Below, piece by piece: positions 1-9,644 of a stretch of DNA of 64,000 nt; the stretch's first letter is position 1, and the number at the start of each line of letters is the position of its first letter. Below the pieces are notes generated by a model. The model had not been told where the DNA came from and did no database searches. It was given only the letters and a program-made list of their open reading frames with translations. Position numbers and translations under genes: made by a program. Location: the NCBI GenBank assembly GCA_938743325.2, contig OW568868.1:806001-870000 (forward strand), in the 5' to 3' direction. Source of the DNA: Pycnococcus provasolii (lineage: Eukaryota > Chlorophyta > Pseudoscourfieldiophyceae > Pseudoscourfieldiales > Pycnococcaceae).

Positions 1-827
1 AACCAGCTTGCATAGTACTCCTCAAGATCTTCGTGGCCGACGAGCTCGCGTCCTGCTGGCGCTCTCACGAACGCGTGCTTGTGAAACAGGTTCGTGACAA
101 GCTTAGAGGAGTCGGCCGTGCTGCCTGCATTCCACATTTCGTGCAGCTGAGCGCAAATGCGTGATGCACCACCGCCGCCGCCTTCATGCACGAGTCCGTC
201 GATCGCAGTAGACACGCTGCTGTCGTCGACCACGCGCGCGTACTCAGCTGCAAGCCACTGAACGAGTCGTTTCTGTGCCGGCTTCTGAGCTCGTTGGCGC
301 GCTAGATCGTGCGGGTCGCATCCCAGCTGGACGGCGAGCGTGTAATTATCTCGCACGAGCCACTCCTCGACGATAACTTCGTTGTCGATGACGCAGTGCG
401 CGATGGTGAGTATGCGCGCGCGCCGTCCTGTGGGTGGCCCGTGCTCCGTTGCGCCTTTATGCGTGAGTCTGCTTGAGATGAGGTGGCTTGAGTGGTACTT
501 GTTGGAGCTATCGCGTCCCCACACCAAACCCAGCGGAAACAAAGTTCGGTCCGGAAACGCTTCCAGAGTAATGTTAGTCGCTTCCGTCACTTCCTCCGCG
601 CCTTTTGTGATGTGTGCGATCGTGTACACGGGACACTCCTTAGAGTAGTAGTTGTGGCATAACGAAGTTTGCTTTTCTTCCCAGATGGCGTACGTGATGG
701 CGTCGATGTATCTGACTAAACTTCCGTTGAAGTTTGGGAATGACGCCGATTCTTCCTCTGGTGGTGAATGCTTGCTGCGCAGGTACCCGCAGCTGCTTAG
801 TGGTAAGGGCTGTGGTGAAGTTGTCAT
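1..827 (-). CDS. SnoaL-like / NTF2-fold (ester-cyclase type) protein, 3' end outside window
   Basis: The reading frame stays open from an ATG at the high-coordinate end to the window edge, about 275 residues, so the C-terminus is missing. Seen motifs are RYIDAITYAIWEEK, YSKECPVYTIAH and ILTIAHCVIDNEVIVEEWLV. The last matches the closing beta strands of SnoaL/ester-cyclase domains, where an Asn/Glu-Trp pair follows a long strand. A second, weaker domain half follows (QWLAAEYARVVDD to FVRAPAGRELVGHEDL). Such alpha+beta barrel proteins act on small hydrophobic substrates or have no known activity, so the substrate is unknown. It lies head-to-head with another member of the same superfamily. The family call is by motif resemblance only. 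Confidence 0.7.
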   Translation of the reverse strand, partial: MTTSPQPLPLSSCGYLRSKHSPPEEESASFPNFNGSLVRYIDAITYAIWEEKQTSLCHNYYSKECPVYTIAHITKGAEEVTEATNITLEAFPDRTLFPLGLVWGRDSSNKYHSSHLISSRLTHKGATEHGPPTGRRARILTIAHCVIDNEVIVEEWLVRDNYTLAVQLGCDPHDLARQRAQKPAQKRLVQWLAAEYARVVDDSSVSTAIDGLVHEGGGGGASRICAQLHEMWNAGSTADSSKLVTNLFHKHAFVRAPAGRELVGHEDLEEYYASW

Positions 828-1751
828 ATTGGATACTGGCCGAGCGTGACGCGTGCGACTGGCCGAGCACGTTCAGGTAAGCTGCCTGGCAAGCACGTTG
901 CCGTCAGTGGATGTGAATTGTGGGTTGTGACGCGCGGCCGAGCACACAGGTAAGCTGACAGTGAATTGTGACGTTTCTCGACTCGGTGGTGACGTGCGTC
1001 TCCTGTGCGTCTCCTCATTAAAAAAATAAGAAGGAGCTCAAGAACCGGTTCTAGAGTGCATCCCAATTTGCTGCGTGGTTTCCTTTGTTTCGTCCTTCGT
1101 CGTCGATCGTTGACGGAGATGCCACGTCGCGGGAACGAGATCTTTGCAATCTTTACCACTACCAAATACACCCATGGTGGGCCTCAATCTGTGCAATGTG
1201 CGATACCAACTATGAGACTTGCATCCCCTTGCACCTTGTGAGCTCACTTACCTTAAGGCTTAACTTACCGGGCTCTCCGGTCCACCTAAAGGTTTAAAGC
1301 CTAAAGCCTAAAGCCACAATGTTACAATGTATGTACCACGACTTGCAAGCTCCTAATAGGTACCACGGTAATAGGAAGTGGTAAAGTTTTTTATTGCATG
1401 CTCGTTAAACTCGTTCCAAGGCAAGCTGGCAAGGCGGTGCAATTTACTGTACCATCCTACCTTTTTTTAAGGGTAAACTTTACCGAGATGTGAAAAAATA
1501 TCTTCCCCACTGCCCGACCATTTCCGACGCACCTGGAAGATTTGCCTCGACCTTTTCAACCCAACCGCGTTTGGTTTGATGCTCCAAACATCCGTACACG
1601 TCACTCTTCCCTTGTTTTCTTGCCGCTTAAGTGTGTGCATCTCAACTTGTGCGCACTCACTCGCCCACTCACGACTGCCTTGGCACTCACTCTGGCACCT
1701 AAGCACCTGCCTGACTTGACTTGTGTTTGCACACTCTACCCTCCGCAAACA
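828..1751. other. divergent intergenic region between two SnoaL-like genes
   Basis: No credible coding sequence is seen. The stretch GGCCGAGCAC..CAGGTAAGCTG occurs twice, near 869 and 938. The region also has short direct repeats (CCTAAAG near 1287-1315) and two GGTAAA..TTTACC-type elements near 1380 and 1472. It probably holds the promoters of both flanking genes. Confidence 0.5.
1472..1484. promoter_or_regulatory. GGTAAACTTTACC near-palindrome
   Basis: A 13-base near-palindrome 268 nt upstream of the next gene's ATG. Close relatives of this word recur in other promoter regions of the window, at about 15498, 30183, 37307, 44383, 49933, 50116 and 53785. A regulatory role is inferred from recurrence and position alone. 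Confidence 0.4.
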
Positions 1752-2891
1752 ATGGCGACATCTATGGCGGCCAGCGCACCCGCGCCTGAAGCTGACGCTC
1801 TCGGCAAGGCCCCTCCTCCTGCTTCTTTGGAAGATGTGCGCTCCTTGCGCGATTCCCTATACGCTTCTTTGCAGTCCATGTGGCGTGCCTCCACAGATGA
1901 AGAGTCTCTCCAAATTGCAAAGAACTTTGTAGCCGAAGATGCTATTTTGGATATCTGCGCGCCCGTGGAACGACTCATAGGCGCACAGGCGTTCTTTCAA
2001 GGGTATGTGGCGCCCGTGCGTGCGGCTCTGCAGCCGCGCATTCAGCGCCGCGACGATATCTTTGTAGGAGGAGTCACGCGCTCGAACGACCGCGAGCGCG
2101 ACGATCCAAGCACGCGAGACGGCGTGTGGATTGCGTGCACAGGCCACTACATGGGCAACTTCGAAGCTGCAGGCCTGTTCGGCGTGCCGCCCGCCGCGGA
2201 CGGACGGCTCGTGCTGCTGCGATACGGAGAGTACTACCGCGTCGACGTCAACACGAAAAAGGTCGTGGAGGCGAAAATCATGGTCGACCTGCTTGACCTC
2301 GCGCTGAGAGCGGGGCACAGCATACCACTCCCACACCTGCTCGGGACGGAGTACATCTACCCGCCGCCGGCGACGCACGACGGCGTTAAGCCGAACGGTG
2401 ACGTGTCGCTGGGCGCCAAGAGCGCTGATCTCGTTGAGGCGATGCTCTTCGACCTGCACGCCTTCGACCCGAACACGTTTCAGTCGAAGAACATGACGGG
2501 TAAGCAAGGCTACTGGCACGAGGACATGTTCTGGTACGGCCCGGCGGGTATCGGCGCGAACTTCACGTACCCAGGCTTCGACAAGCACCACCGCATCTCC
2601 TTCTTGACGGCATTTCCAGATCGCAAGGGAGGAAACCACTACTGCCGTATCGGAGACGGAGACTACGTCGCGTCGAGCGGCTGGCCGAGCATGACGATGA
2701 CGCACGCTGGCGACTACCTGGGCGTGAAGGCGACGAATAAGGCGATGACGTGCCGTGTGATGGACTTGTGGAGATGCGAGGATGGGCAGATCATGGAGAA
2801 CTGGGTGCTGCTCGATCTTGTGCATTTGTTTGGGCAAATGGGCGTGGACTTGATTGGCGGGATCAAGGCTGCCGACGCCGCGACGGCATAA
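1752..2891 (+). CDS. Two-domain SnoaL-like protein
   Basis: 379 residues, starting at ATG in MATSMAASAP. The frame is open further upstream without an ATG, so this is the natural start. It contains two SnoaL-like halves. Half 1 ends with YGEYYRVDVNTKKVVEAKI then VDLLDLALRAG. Half 2 ends with RVMDLWRCEDGQIMENWVL then LDLVHLFGQMG. The two ends align with each other, which suggests internal duplication. Half 2 also has GYWHEDMFWYGPAGIGANFTYPGF. Members of this NTF2-like superfamily are often encoded beside aldehyde dehydrogenases in bacteria, and here an ALDH-family gene follows downstream on the other strand. The substrate is unknown. Expression is probably controlled from the shared divergent promoter. 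Confidence 0.75.
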   Translation: MATSMAASAPAPEADALGKAPPPASLEDVRSLRDSLYASLQSMWRASTDEESLQIAKNFVAEDAILDICAPVERLIGAQAFFQGYVAPVRAALQPRIQRRDDIFVGGVTRSNDRERDDPSTRDGVWIACTGHYMGNFEAAGLFGVPPAADGRLVLLRYGEYYRVDVNTKKVVEAKIMVDLLDLALRAGHSIPLPHLLGTEYIYPPPATHDGVKPNGDVSLGAKSADLVEAMLFDLHAFDPNTFQSKNMTGKQGYWHEDMFWYGPAGIGANFTYPGFDKHHRISFLTAFPDRKGGNHYCRIGDGDYVASSGWPSMTMTHAGDYLGVKATNKAMTCRVMDLWRCEDGQIMENWVLLDLVHLFGQMGVDLIGGIKAADAATA

Positions 2892-3066
2892 GCAGAGCAG
2901 ATATCTTGCTGTAGTAGCGAGAAGCATGAATGAGAAACAAGTTAAATCCGTATAATAATATTTTTTTAAAAAAGAATCAAAGAATCGATGAATCAAAGAA
3001 TTACCACTACCACTAGCTTATGTGAATTAATTCCCGCAGCACTCACCCAAGACCAAGGTCAAAGTT

Positions 3067-4671
3067 CTACGCCGTCAGCAGCGCCTTTCCGCCGGATACC
3101 TCGACGCACGTCGTCTTCGTGTAGCTGTAGAAGTCGACGTCGAACGCGCCTCCGGAACGCTGGCCGTTTCCGCTCTCCTTCCATCCGCCAAAGGGCATGG
3201 ACAGGTCGCGCGTCAGCCAGTTGTTGCACCACACGTAGCCTGCATTGACGGCAAGACACACGCTGTGCGCCGCGTCGACGTTCTTGCTCCACACGGAGGC
3301 GGAGAGGCCAAGGCGGCCGGCATTCGCCACCTGCACCGCCTCCGCCGCGGACTTGACGGTGATTACCTTGACAACAGGTCCCTGCGCCTCGGCAAGAATC
3401 GCGTCCTTGTTTGCGTCCGCGGCGCTGAATCCACCGACAATCGTGGGAGCGAACCAGTTGCCACCCTCCTTCATTCCCGCGGGCGGTGGCGCACGCTTCG
3501 CACTTCCGACGAGCAGCTGGCCTCCCGCCGCCACGAGGCTGTCGACAGCCCCCTCCATCAATTTGACTTGGCGGTCGTGCACGAGCGGTCCCACCTGCGT
3601 GTTGGTGTCGAGCGGGTTGCCTAGACTGAGCGCCTTCGTCGCCTCGACTAGCTTATTGGTGAACGTCTCCGCGATCGACTCGTGCAGGATGAGTCGTCCG
3701 AGGCTGTGTGCGCGCTGTCCGGCATCGCAGGTGAAGGCGGCGTTGATCACCACGGGAAGCAGCGCGTCCAAATCGGCGTCGTCGAGCACGACCATCGCGT
3801 GATTGTTCGCGAGGTCAAACTTGAGTTTCTTAAAGGTTGGCGCAGCGGTGGCGGCGATGGCTGCGGCTGCTTGGGGTCCACCGACCATCGCGAGCGCGCC
3901 GATGTCGGGGTGCGCGGCGAGCGCCTGTCCAACGACCGCGCCTTCTCCGAAGACGACGTTGACGACACCTCGCGGAATGCCCGCGGCGTTGCACGCCTTG
4001 GCCAGCAGGTAGGTCGTGTACGGCGTGAAGCTGGGCGGCTTGACAATCACAGCGTTTCCCGCGACGAGCGCGGGTGCCATGCGCCACACCGCCTGGTGCA
4101 GAGGTCGGCTCCAGTGCGCAATGACGGCGACGACGCCGATGGGGTGTCGGCTGACGTAGTTCAGGAACGTTTTCGAGGGCGCCTCGCCAGGCCGACGCTC
4201 GAAGCTGGAGTCGGTTTCGTACACCGACGACTGTCCCGGCGCGTGCGACGCCGCCTCGGCGTGGTAGCGCAGGTTGCGCACCTGTCGCTTGAGATCGTCG
4301 CCGTTCGAGGATGCGAGCACTTTCCCCATGTCCATGGACTCCGCCTTGCTGAACACCTCCGCAGACTCAATGAGAACTTTGGCTAATTTCTTGACGATCT
4401 TGCGGCGTTCGAACACCGTCTTCTGCGCCCAGTCTTTCGAAGCAGCCACGGAGGAGGCAACCGCTTTCTCGACATCTTCGGCGGTGGAGAGCGCGACTTG
4501 GCATATTTCCTCACCGCTGGTTGGGTTCAGATTCACGGAGTACTTGTTTGAGGCGGAGGGAACGAACGCGCCGTCGATGAAGTTGTTGATGAGCGAGGGG
4601 GGGGAGGAGTCAACCTTTTCAATGGAAGGAGATAAGGTTCCAGAAGTGCCCATGTCCGCGCCTTTGCCCAT
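3067..4671 (-). CDS. Aldehyde dehydrogenase family protein without catalytic residues (pseudoenzyme)
   Basis: 534 residues, full length for an ALDH. The fold is clear: APALVAGNAVIVKPPSFTP, AAGIPRGVVNVVFGEG, VVLDDADLDALLPV and SMPFGGWKESGNG all match. The active site is gone. The family Asn (PWNFP) is Ser188 in AHWSRP. The general-base Glu (ELGGK) is Asp286 in FDLANN. The nucleophilic Cys two residues after GQ is Ala321 in GQRAHSLGR. The frame is intact and codon use is like neighbouring genes, so this is not an ordinary decayed gene. It probably binds a nucleotide or acts as a structural partner, but oxidation by the normal thiol route looks impossible. A role with the adjacent SnoaL proteins is only inferred. 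Confidence 0.9.
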   Translation of the reverse strand: MGKGADMGTSGTLSPSIEKVDSSPPSLINNFIDGAFVPSASNKYSVNLNPTSGEEICQVALSTAEDVEKAVASSVAASKDWAQKTVFERRKIVKKLAKVLIESAEVFSKAESMDMGKVLASSNGDDLKRQVRNLRYHAEAASHAPGQSSVYETDSSFERRPGEAPSKTFLNYVSRHPIGVVAVIAHWSRPLHQAVWRMAPALVAGNAVIVKPPSFTPYTTYLLAKACNAAGIPRGVVNVVFGEGAVVGQALAAHPDIGALAMVGGPQAAAAIAATAAPTFKKLKFDLANNHAMVVLDDADLDALLPVVINAAFTCDAGQRAHSLGRLILHESIAETFTNKLVEATKALSLGNPLDTNTQVGPLVHDRQVKLMEGAVDSLVAAGGQLLVGSAKRAPPPAGMKEGGNWFAPTIVGGFSAADANKDAILAEAQGPVVKVITVKSAAEAVQVANAGRLGLSASVWSKNVDAAHSVCLAVNAGYVWCNNWLTRDLSMPFGGWKESGNGQRSGGAFDVDFYSYTKTTCVEVSGGKALLTA

Positions 4672-5732
4672 CTTGAAAGAGATGAAATGACAAGAGTAAA
4701 ATGATGAACGAGTGTGGCCTTACTTAAGGGGTGATCACTCACTCACTGGTTGACGTGTGTGGTGGCAAGGGCAACGCGAGCACAAGGCCAGGCCGGCCGG
4801 GACCCGGGAGGTGGACCCGGCCGGGGCAAGGGAAAGAGAACACGGAGGGACGTTGGCAACACAACACGGTGGCAAGCGGGTGATCTGATGATGCATCCCA
4901 CTCTGGGACAACACGGTAAACGTGACCGTTTTCGTGGCCACAAACTCACGGTTTCTTGTGATCTTGTACCCGGTACTTCTTCTTGTCGGAATTTGGCCTC
5001 TACCCCTGCTCTTCGTCCTGCGCTCGGCGTGTGTGTGGCTCCTCCTTTCCTCGCCATCTGGAAAAGACGCATAAAGAGCCACAAAAGTTCAACTGCCGGG
5101 GGGAACGAGCGGGTTATTTGCTCACTGTAAGAGTGGTATGGATAGACTTCCTACCGTGGTACAAGCACTTTTGTGGCTCCTCCTCATCTTGCTTCCCTTG
5201 CTTTCCCCTCTCATCATGCTCGGCGTTCCCGTTCGCCGTGGGTCGATCCTTCAGGCAAGACGTGCAAAGAGGTGCATTTTTCAATCTTGTTCTTCAATCT
5301 TCAAAGTGTAACCCGTATAACGTCGTACGTGTCAAATCAAGTTGAGCTGTTGAGGGCGGTGATGAGAGTTGAGACCCTAGTCTAATAACCAAGTTCCTGA
5401 ATCCTGATGGGTCCTTGAGGGCCACATTTTGGCGGTCACATTTTGGTGATTTGGCACGAGCACCTTGCCACCTCGCTTCATCACAAGCTTTGCGATGAAC
5501 TTTTAGTAACCCCCGCCAGCCTGCACAACACAACTTGGCACTGGCGGCAAATGCGAAATCGTCGTCCGCACGCCCCGCGGTACACTTGTAACCCCCAATC
5601 ATCATAGACTATGGAATCCCAAACCCCTGTTAAATATCTTCCCTATTAAATAAACGGAACAGGGGCGGACACCCATTGTCTGTACAAGTGCCACGTAGGA
5701 TCAAATCTAATCGCTGCAGCAAATCAATAATC
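4672..5732. other. divergent intergenic region, no gene seen
   Basis: It lies between the ALDH-like and formate dehydrogenase starts. Several overlapping ORFs of 100-130 codons occur on both strands, but none has a family motif or plausible composition. A C/G-rich tract near 4790-4840 and a duplicated CACATTTTGG (about 5421 and 5437) are the only structure noted. Confidence 0.5.
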
Positions 5733-7277
5733 ATGTCGCTAATTTCGCTCGCTTCCGTGAAAATGGCTTCTTCGTCCTTCTCCTCCGTGGTGGCGCGCCT
5801 GAATGGCCTGATGACGACGACGACGACGGCGACGACGCATTTTCTTAAAAAAGCACCAGCCGTGGCAACAGCGTCATCGTCCATCATGATGATGATGAGC
5901 TCGACTCCTCGGCGATCCATCAAGGTACTCGCGGCTCTATATCCTGATCCGCTGTGCGGATACCCGCCGGAGTACGCACGAACGAACGTGCCGACGATCA
6001 AAGACACGTACGCAGATGGAACGCGATTGCCCACACCTAAGAGCAAGCCAGAGTACACGCCGGGAGAGCTGCTTGGGTGCGTGTCGGGAGAACTGGGCTT
6101 ACGCTCATTTCTGGAGAAGCAAGGACACACACTTGTGGTGACGAGCGACAAGGACGGAGAAGAGAGCGAATTTGAAAAGCATCTCCATGATGCAGACGTC
6201 GTCATCTCACAGCCGTTTTGGCCTGCGTACCTCGACGAGGCTCGACTCGCCAAGGCTAAAAAGCTGCAACTCGTCATCACTGCTGGCGTGGGTTCAGATC
6301 ATGTCGACCTGAAAGCCTGCAAAAGTCCCGGAGTGCAATCAGGACGATTACGGGTGCACAGCAGCGGCACCACGTCGAAGGAGGAGGAGGAGAAGAAGAC
6401 ACAGCAGAACAGTGATAAAAAAAAGCCGCCCATAACTGTTGCCGAGGTGTCATTTTGCAACAGCATTTCTGTGGCGGAGCATGTCGTTATGCTCGTCTTG
6501 GTTTCTGTACGCAACTTCGTCAATTCACATGAAATGGCACGCGTCACATCAAACGGAACACAAAAAAGCATGTGCGGAGCTTACGACGACGGATGGAACA
6601 TTGCAGACCTGGTGCAACGCGCTTACGACCTCGAAGGAATGCACGTCGGCACCGTGGGCGCAGGACGAATTGGCTTGGCTGTGCTTCGTCGTCTTAAGCC
6701 ATTCGATGTGACGCTGCATTACACAGATTTCCATCGTCTCGACAAGTCCGTGGAACAGGAGCTCAACCTAACCTTTCATGAAACGCCTCAGGAGCTCGCC
6801 CAGGCTTGCGACGTCATCACAATTAATTGCCCTCTTCACAGCGGAACGGAGAACCTGTTTGACGACGACATGATACGCAACCACATGCGCCGTGGTGCCT
6901 ATCTCATCAATACAGCACGCGGGCTAATCGTCGACCGCGATGCTGTCGTGCGTGCACTGAATGACGGACACCTATCTGGATATGGCGGCGATGTTTGGTT
7001 CCCGCAGCCAGCCCCCTTGGATCACCCTTGGAGGACCATGCCATGGAGTGGAATGACACCACACATGAGTGGATCAACATTGAGCGCACAAGCTCGCTAC
7101 GCAGCCGGTGTGCGTGAAATTCTCGAATGCTTTCTAGCAAAGAAGCCCATCCGTGACGAATACTTGATCGTGCACGAAGGTCGGCTGGCTGGTGCGGGCC
7201 GGCACAGCTACATTCAAGACTGCCATCGAAAAGTTGAGGACGAGGAGTGGGAAGAAATCCACGGAATCCCGGCGTAG
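5733..7277 (+). CDS. FDH: NAD-dependent formate dehydrogenase, organelle-targeted
   Basis: Oxidises formate to CO2 with reduction of NAD+. Diagnostic motifs run in order: YPDPLCGYPPEY, ISQPFWPAYL, ITAGVGSDHVDL, NSISVAEHVVMLVL, GTVGAGRIGLAVLRRLKPF (Rossmann), INTARG (catalytic Arg) and TPHMSGSTLSAQARYA (catalytic His). The basic, Ser/Thr-rich N-terminus before RRSIKVLAALY looks like a mitochondrial or plastid presequence. The first in-frame ATG is used; a second ATG 30 bases on has a stronger context. Between DLKACKSPG and ITVAEV there is a 33-codon Lys/Glu/Ser-rich insertion absent from the family; it could be a retained intron (see findings). The C-terminus ends in YIQDCHRKVEDEEWEEIHG. Confidence 0.93.
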   Translation: MSLISLASVKMASSSFSSVVARLNGLMTTTTTATTHFLKKAPAVATASSSIMMMMSSTPRRSIKVLAALYPDPLCGYPPEYARTNVPTIKDTYADGTRLPTPKSKPEYTPGELLGCVSGELGLRSFLEKQGHTLVVTSDKDGEESEFEKHLHDADVVISQPFWPAYLDEARLAKAKKLQLVITAGVGSDHVDLKACKSPGVQSGRLRVHSSGTTSKEEEEKKTQQNSDKKKPPITVAEVSFCNSISVAEHVVMLVLVSVRNFVNSHEMARVTSNGTQKSMCGAYDDGWNIADLVQRAYDLEGMHVGTVGAGRIGLAVLRRLKPFDVTLHYTDFHRLDKSVEQELNLTFHETPQELAQACDVITINCPLHSGTENLFDDDMIRNHMRRGAYLINTARGLIVDRDAVVRALNDGHLSGYGGDVWFPQPAPLDHPWRTMPWSGMTPHMSGSTLSAQARYAAGVREILECFLAKKPIRDEYLIVHEGRLAGAGRHSYIQDCHRKVEDEEWEEIHGIPA

Positions 7278-7423
7278 CGATTTGTTTTTTGTGCCAGGTT
7301 CAGTTGCTGGGAGGGACTACCCTACGGGTAGGGAGTTAGGAGTTTAGATAGTTAATAAAAGATGCAAAAAGTTGCGCTTGAAGTTGTTCTTCTAACACAC
7401 ACAATCCTTCAGAAAAAAACAAA

Positions 7424-9454
7424 TCAAAAGGATGCTTCTCTCATCGCCTCGAGAAAGGCAGTCTCCGCACTGGTGAGCGCCGATGCAGCCTTGATGAGGC
7501 GATTCGCGCGCTCGCCGAGAAGGTCTGCCAGCGCCTCGAGACGGCGCTCACGCATCGCCCGCAGGTCCGCGGGAGACGCTTCCTGTAGATGTGCAAGTTC
7601 CATGGCCACCGCCTGTCCCGCCGCCTCCATCGCCGCCGCGGGCATGCGATGCGCTCCACCAAGCGGCTCCTTCACGACGGCATCGACGAGACCGAACTCG
7701 AACGCCTCTCGTGCAGTCAGCACGCGCAACAAGTCCTCGTCGTCGGCAGACTTGCCATTGGTGTCCTCGGTGCGACGCGCAATCACGTTCGCCCCGACGG
7801 GCACGCGCAGCACGGCATTCTCGAGCATCAGTACGACGTTCGGCACTCCGAAGGAAAGCAGGCTCGTCGCGGCTCCCGCCTCGCCCACGACAAGCGCGAC
7901 GATGGGAACTCCGATGCCGCGGCTCACGTGGATGGCGTTTGCAATTGCTGCGGCGGCTGAGTAGAGGTTCGGCTGCGGAACTTGCGTCACGGCGCGCGAG
8001 CTGCCCTGTGTCGTTGCGCCACCTCGAAGTCCTTTGGTGTCGAGCTGCGAGGGGTACCGCGGAGCAGGTATTGAGCCTGCGGACGACGCAGCCTCGACGT
8101 CGGCATCACCTCCAAGCACCTCGTACGGAAATGCCGCGTCATGCACGGTCACGACAGGAAGGCGAAGCTCATCTGCACGCGCGAGCATGCGTGCCGCCTT
8201 GGCGTATCCCGCTGGATCGGGGTAGACGAGAGCAGGAAGAGGCACGGAGTCCGTTTGGCGTGACGTGGAGTTGCTCCGCTGAGGTTCAGGCGGAGGTGCT
8301 CCAGCCACCCAAGCTGCGTCCGCGGCGGCAGCGGCAGCGGCAGCGTCGCCCGCGCCTCGGAGCCATCCTGCGAGAGCGAGGCTCGTGCGCTGCCTGATGC
8401 TCGCCCCTCCTCGTGCCGCCGCTCGCGCCTCCGCCGGTGACCGCCTTCCGATGACGACGGCGTCCAGCGCCGGCGCGCCTCCTCCTCCTCCACCTCCTCC
8501 ACCACCACCTCCTCCTTGGCCGGAACGCGCGAGGTCGAGGCGTCCGACACAGCAAACGACGGACGACGACGCACGGTTTGCCGCGGCGAGGCGGCCTTTT
8601 ACGGGCAGGGGTGCCCACCTCGGCGGTCTAGGCACGTCTGCAACTTCCTCGAACGTCGCGTGAAACCACGTTGTGGCCATATCCCGCGCCGTGGGTCTGC
8701 GCGGATGTCTCGCGGCGTCGACGAGCTGCGAAATGTTAAGACGTTCCCATGTTTGCCTGCGCAGGTCTGCCGCCCTGCGCTCGAGGCGTAGCAGCTTTTC
8801 GCTCACGTCCACACCGTTCTCCGTGGCGACACGGCGCACGTCCGCGATGCGCTCGTCGAGGTCGAAGAGCGGCCGCTCGAACGCGAGAACTACGGCGTCG
8901 TCGACGGAGGAGTCTAGCCCGTCGTCCCCGGCGTGCCCATCGTTCGTCGGCGCGCTTGCGGAGGTTGAGACGCGTGTTTCTGCGATGGCTGTGCTAGCTG
9001 TTTCGCCGAGTCCGAGGGATTGCGCGGCGAATCTTCCCACCGTGTCCATCGCACGTCCTACCGTCGTGTTCCACCAGTTGGCCTCCTCCATCTGCTGCTG
9101 CTGCTGCACATTTGTTGGCGCAGGTTGTTGTTGTATGTTGTGTGTCGGCGCGCTCGTGCTCGGCGGACCAGAGGAGTCCACATCTTCTCTTGGTGAAGTT
9201 GAAGTTGACATGGTGTGCGCGGTTGAAGGTGAATTACCATTACCAGCAGCAGCACCATTAGGCTTTTCATCAGGCGCATCTTTCCCGGTCCCGGGCGGCA
9301 AACAGTACCTAGTAATAGGAGATCGCGACCGCGAATGAGAATGAGAATAACAAGAAGAAGAAGAAGAGGGACGAGCAGCAGACATAGACTGAGAATGACC
9401 ATAAGGACCCGTATAAGGACGAGGACGAAAACAGCTGGCAGGCATGGCTGCCAT
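7424..9454 (-). CDS. Diverged AccA-like (ACCase carboxyltransferase alpha-type) protein
   Basis: 676 residues. The start is the ATG in METMAAMPASCF; the frame continues upstream but through telomere-type repeat DNA. After a Ser/Pro-rich, transit-like N-terminus come family landmarks: LLRLERRAADLRRQTWERL, QLVDAARHPRRPTARD, PAGYAKAARMLARADELRLP, IHVSRGIGVPIVALVVGE, AFEFGLVDAVVKEPLGGAHR. AccA with AccD forms malonyl-CoA in plastids. Here the segments that shape the active site differ. The usual DTPGAYPG is DAAFPYEVLG. The usual GEGGSGGALA, which supplies the oxyanion hole, is GEAGAATSLLSFG. There are also a poly-Gly and a poly-Ala insertion. It may be a regulatory or dead paralogue rather than the working subunit. 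Plastid location is inferred. Confidence 0.75.
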   Translation of the reverse strand: MAAMPASCFRPRPYTGPYGHSQSMSAARPSSSSSCYSHSHSRSRSPITRYCLPPGTGKDAPDEKPNGAAAGNGNSPSTAHTMSTSTSPREDVDSSGPPSTSAPTHNIQQQPAPTNVQQQQQMEEANWWNTTVGRAMDTVGRFAAQSLGLGETASTAIAETRVSTSASAPTNDGHAGDDGLDSSVDDAVVLAFERPLFDLDERIADVRRVATENGVDVSEKLLRLERRAADLRRQTWERLNISQLVDAARHPRRPTARDMATTWFHATFEEVADVPRPPRWAPLPVKGRLAAANRASSSVVCCVGRLDLARSGQGGGGGGGGGGGGGAPALDAVVIGRRSPAEARAAARGGASIRQRTSLALAGWLRGAGDAAAAAAAADAAWVAGAPPPEPQRSNSTSRQTDSVPLPALVYPDPAGYAKAARMLARADELRLPVVTVHDAAFPYEVLGGDADVEAASSAGSIPAPRYPSQLDTKGLRGGATTQGSSRAVTQVPQPNLYSAAAAIANAIHVSRGIGVPIVALVVGEAGAATSLLSFGVPNVVLMLENAVLRVPVGANVIARRTEDTNGKSADDEDLLRVLTAREAFEFGLVDAVVKEPLGGAHRMPAAAMEAAGQAVAMELAHLQEASPADLRAMRERRLEALADLLGERANRLIKAASALTSAETAFLEAMREASF

Positions 9455-9548
9455 AGTTTCGTATGGGAAGGAAATTCGGGAAAATAAGAATGCCGAGCTG
9501 TGCCGTGCCCTGTGGCACCCGGGTTTCGGGGTATGATCGCCCGGCGAT

Positions 9549-9569
9549 AACCCTAACCCTAACCCTAAT
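9549..9569 (-). repeat. short telomere-type array (CCCTAA)
   Basis: Three and a half CCCTAA units, in a head-to-head promoter just upstream of the AccA-like start. The opposite orientation appears about 80 bases on. Confidence 0.9.
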
Positions 9570-9644
9570 CCCGATGGATCGGGAGGAGATTGCTTTTTCT
9601 TTTCAGGCGAAGGCAAAGCTTCGATGGGAAGGGGGAGGGGGAGG

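Noticed and set aside
1857-2996. 379-codon minus-strand ORF opposite the two-domain SnoaL gene
   Set aside because: It is the antisense shadow of a gene with clear domain motifs, and its own translation has none.
4735-5345. Overlapping ORFs of 100-130 codons between ALDH and formate dehydrogenase
   Set aside because: Several frames are open on both strands at once, with no motif and no good start; expected in GC-rich DNA.
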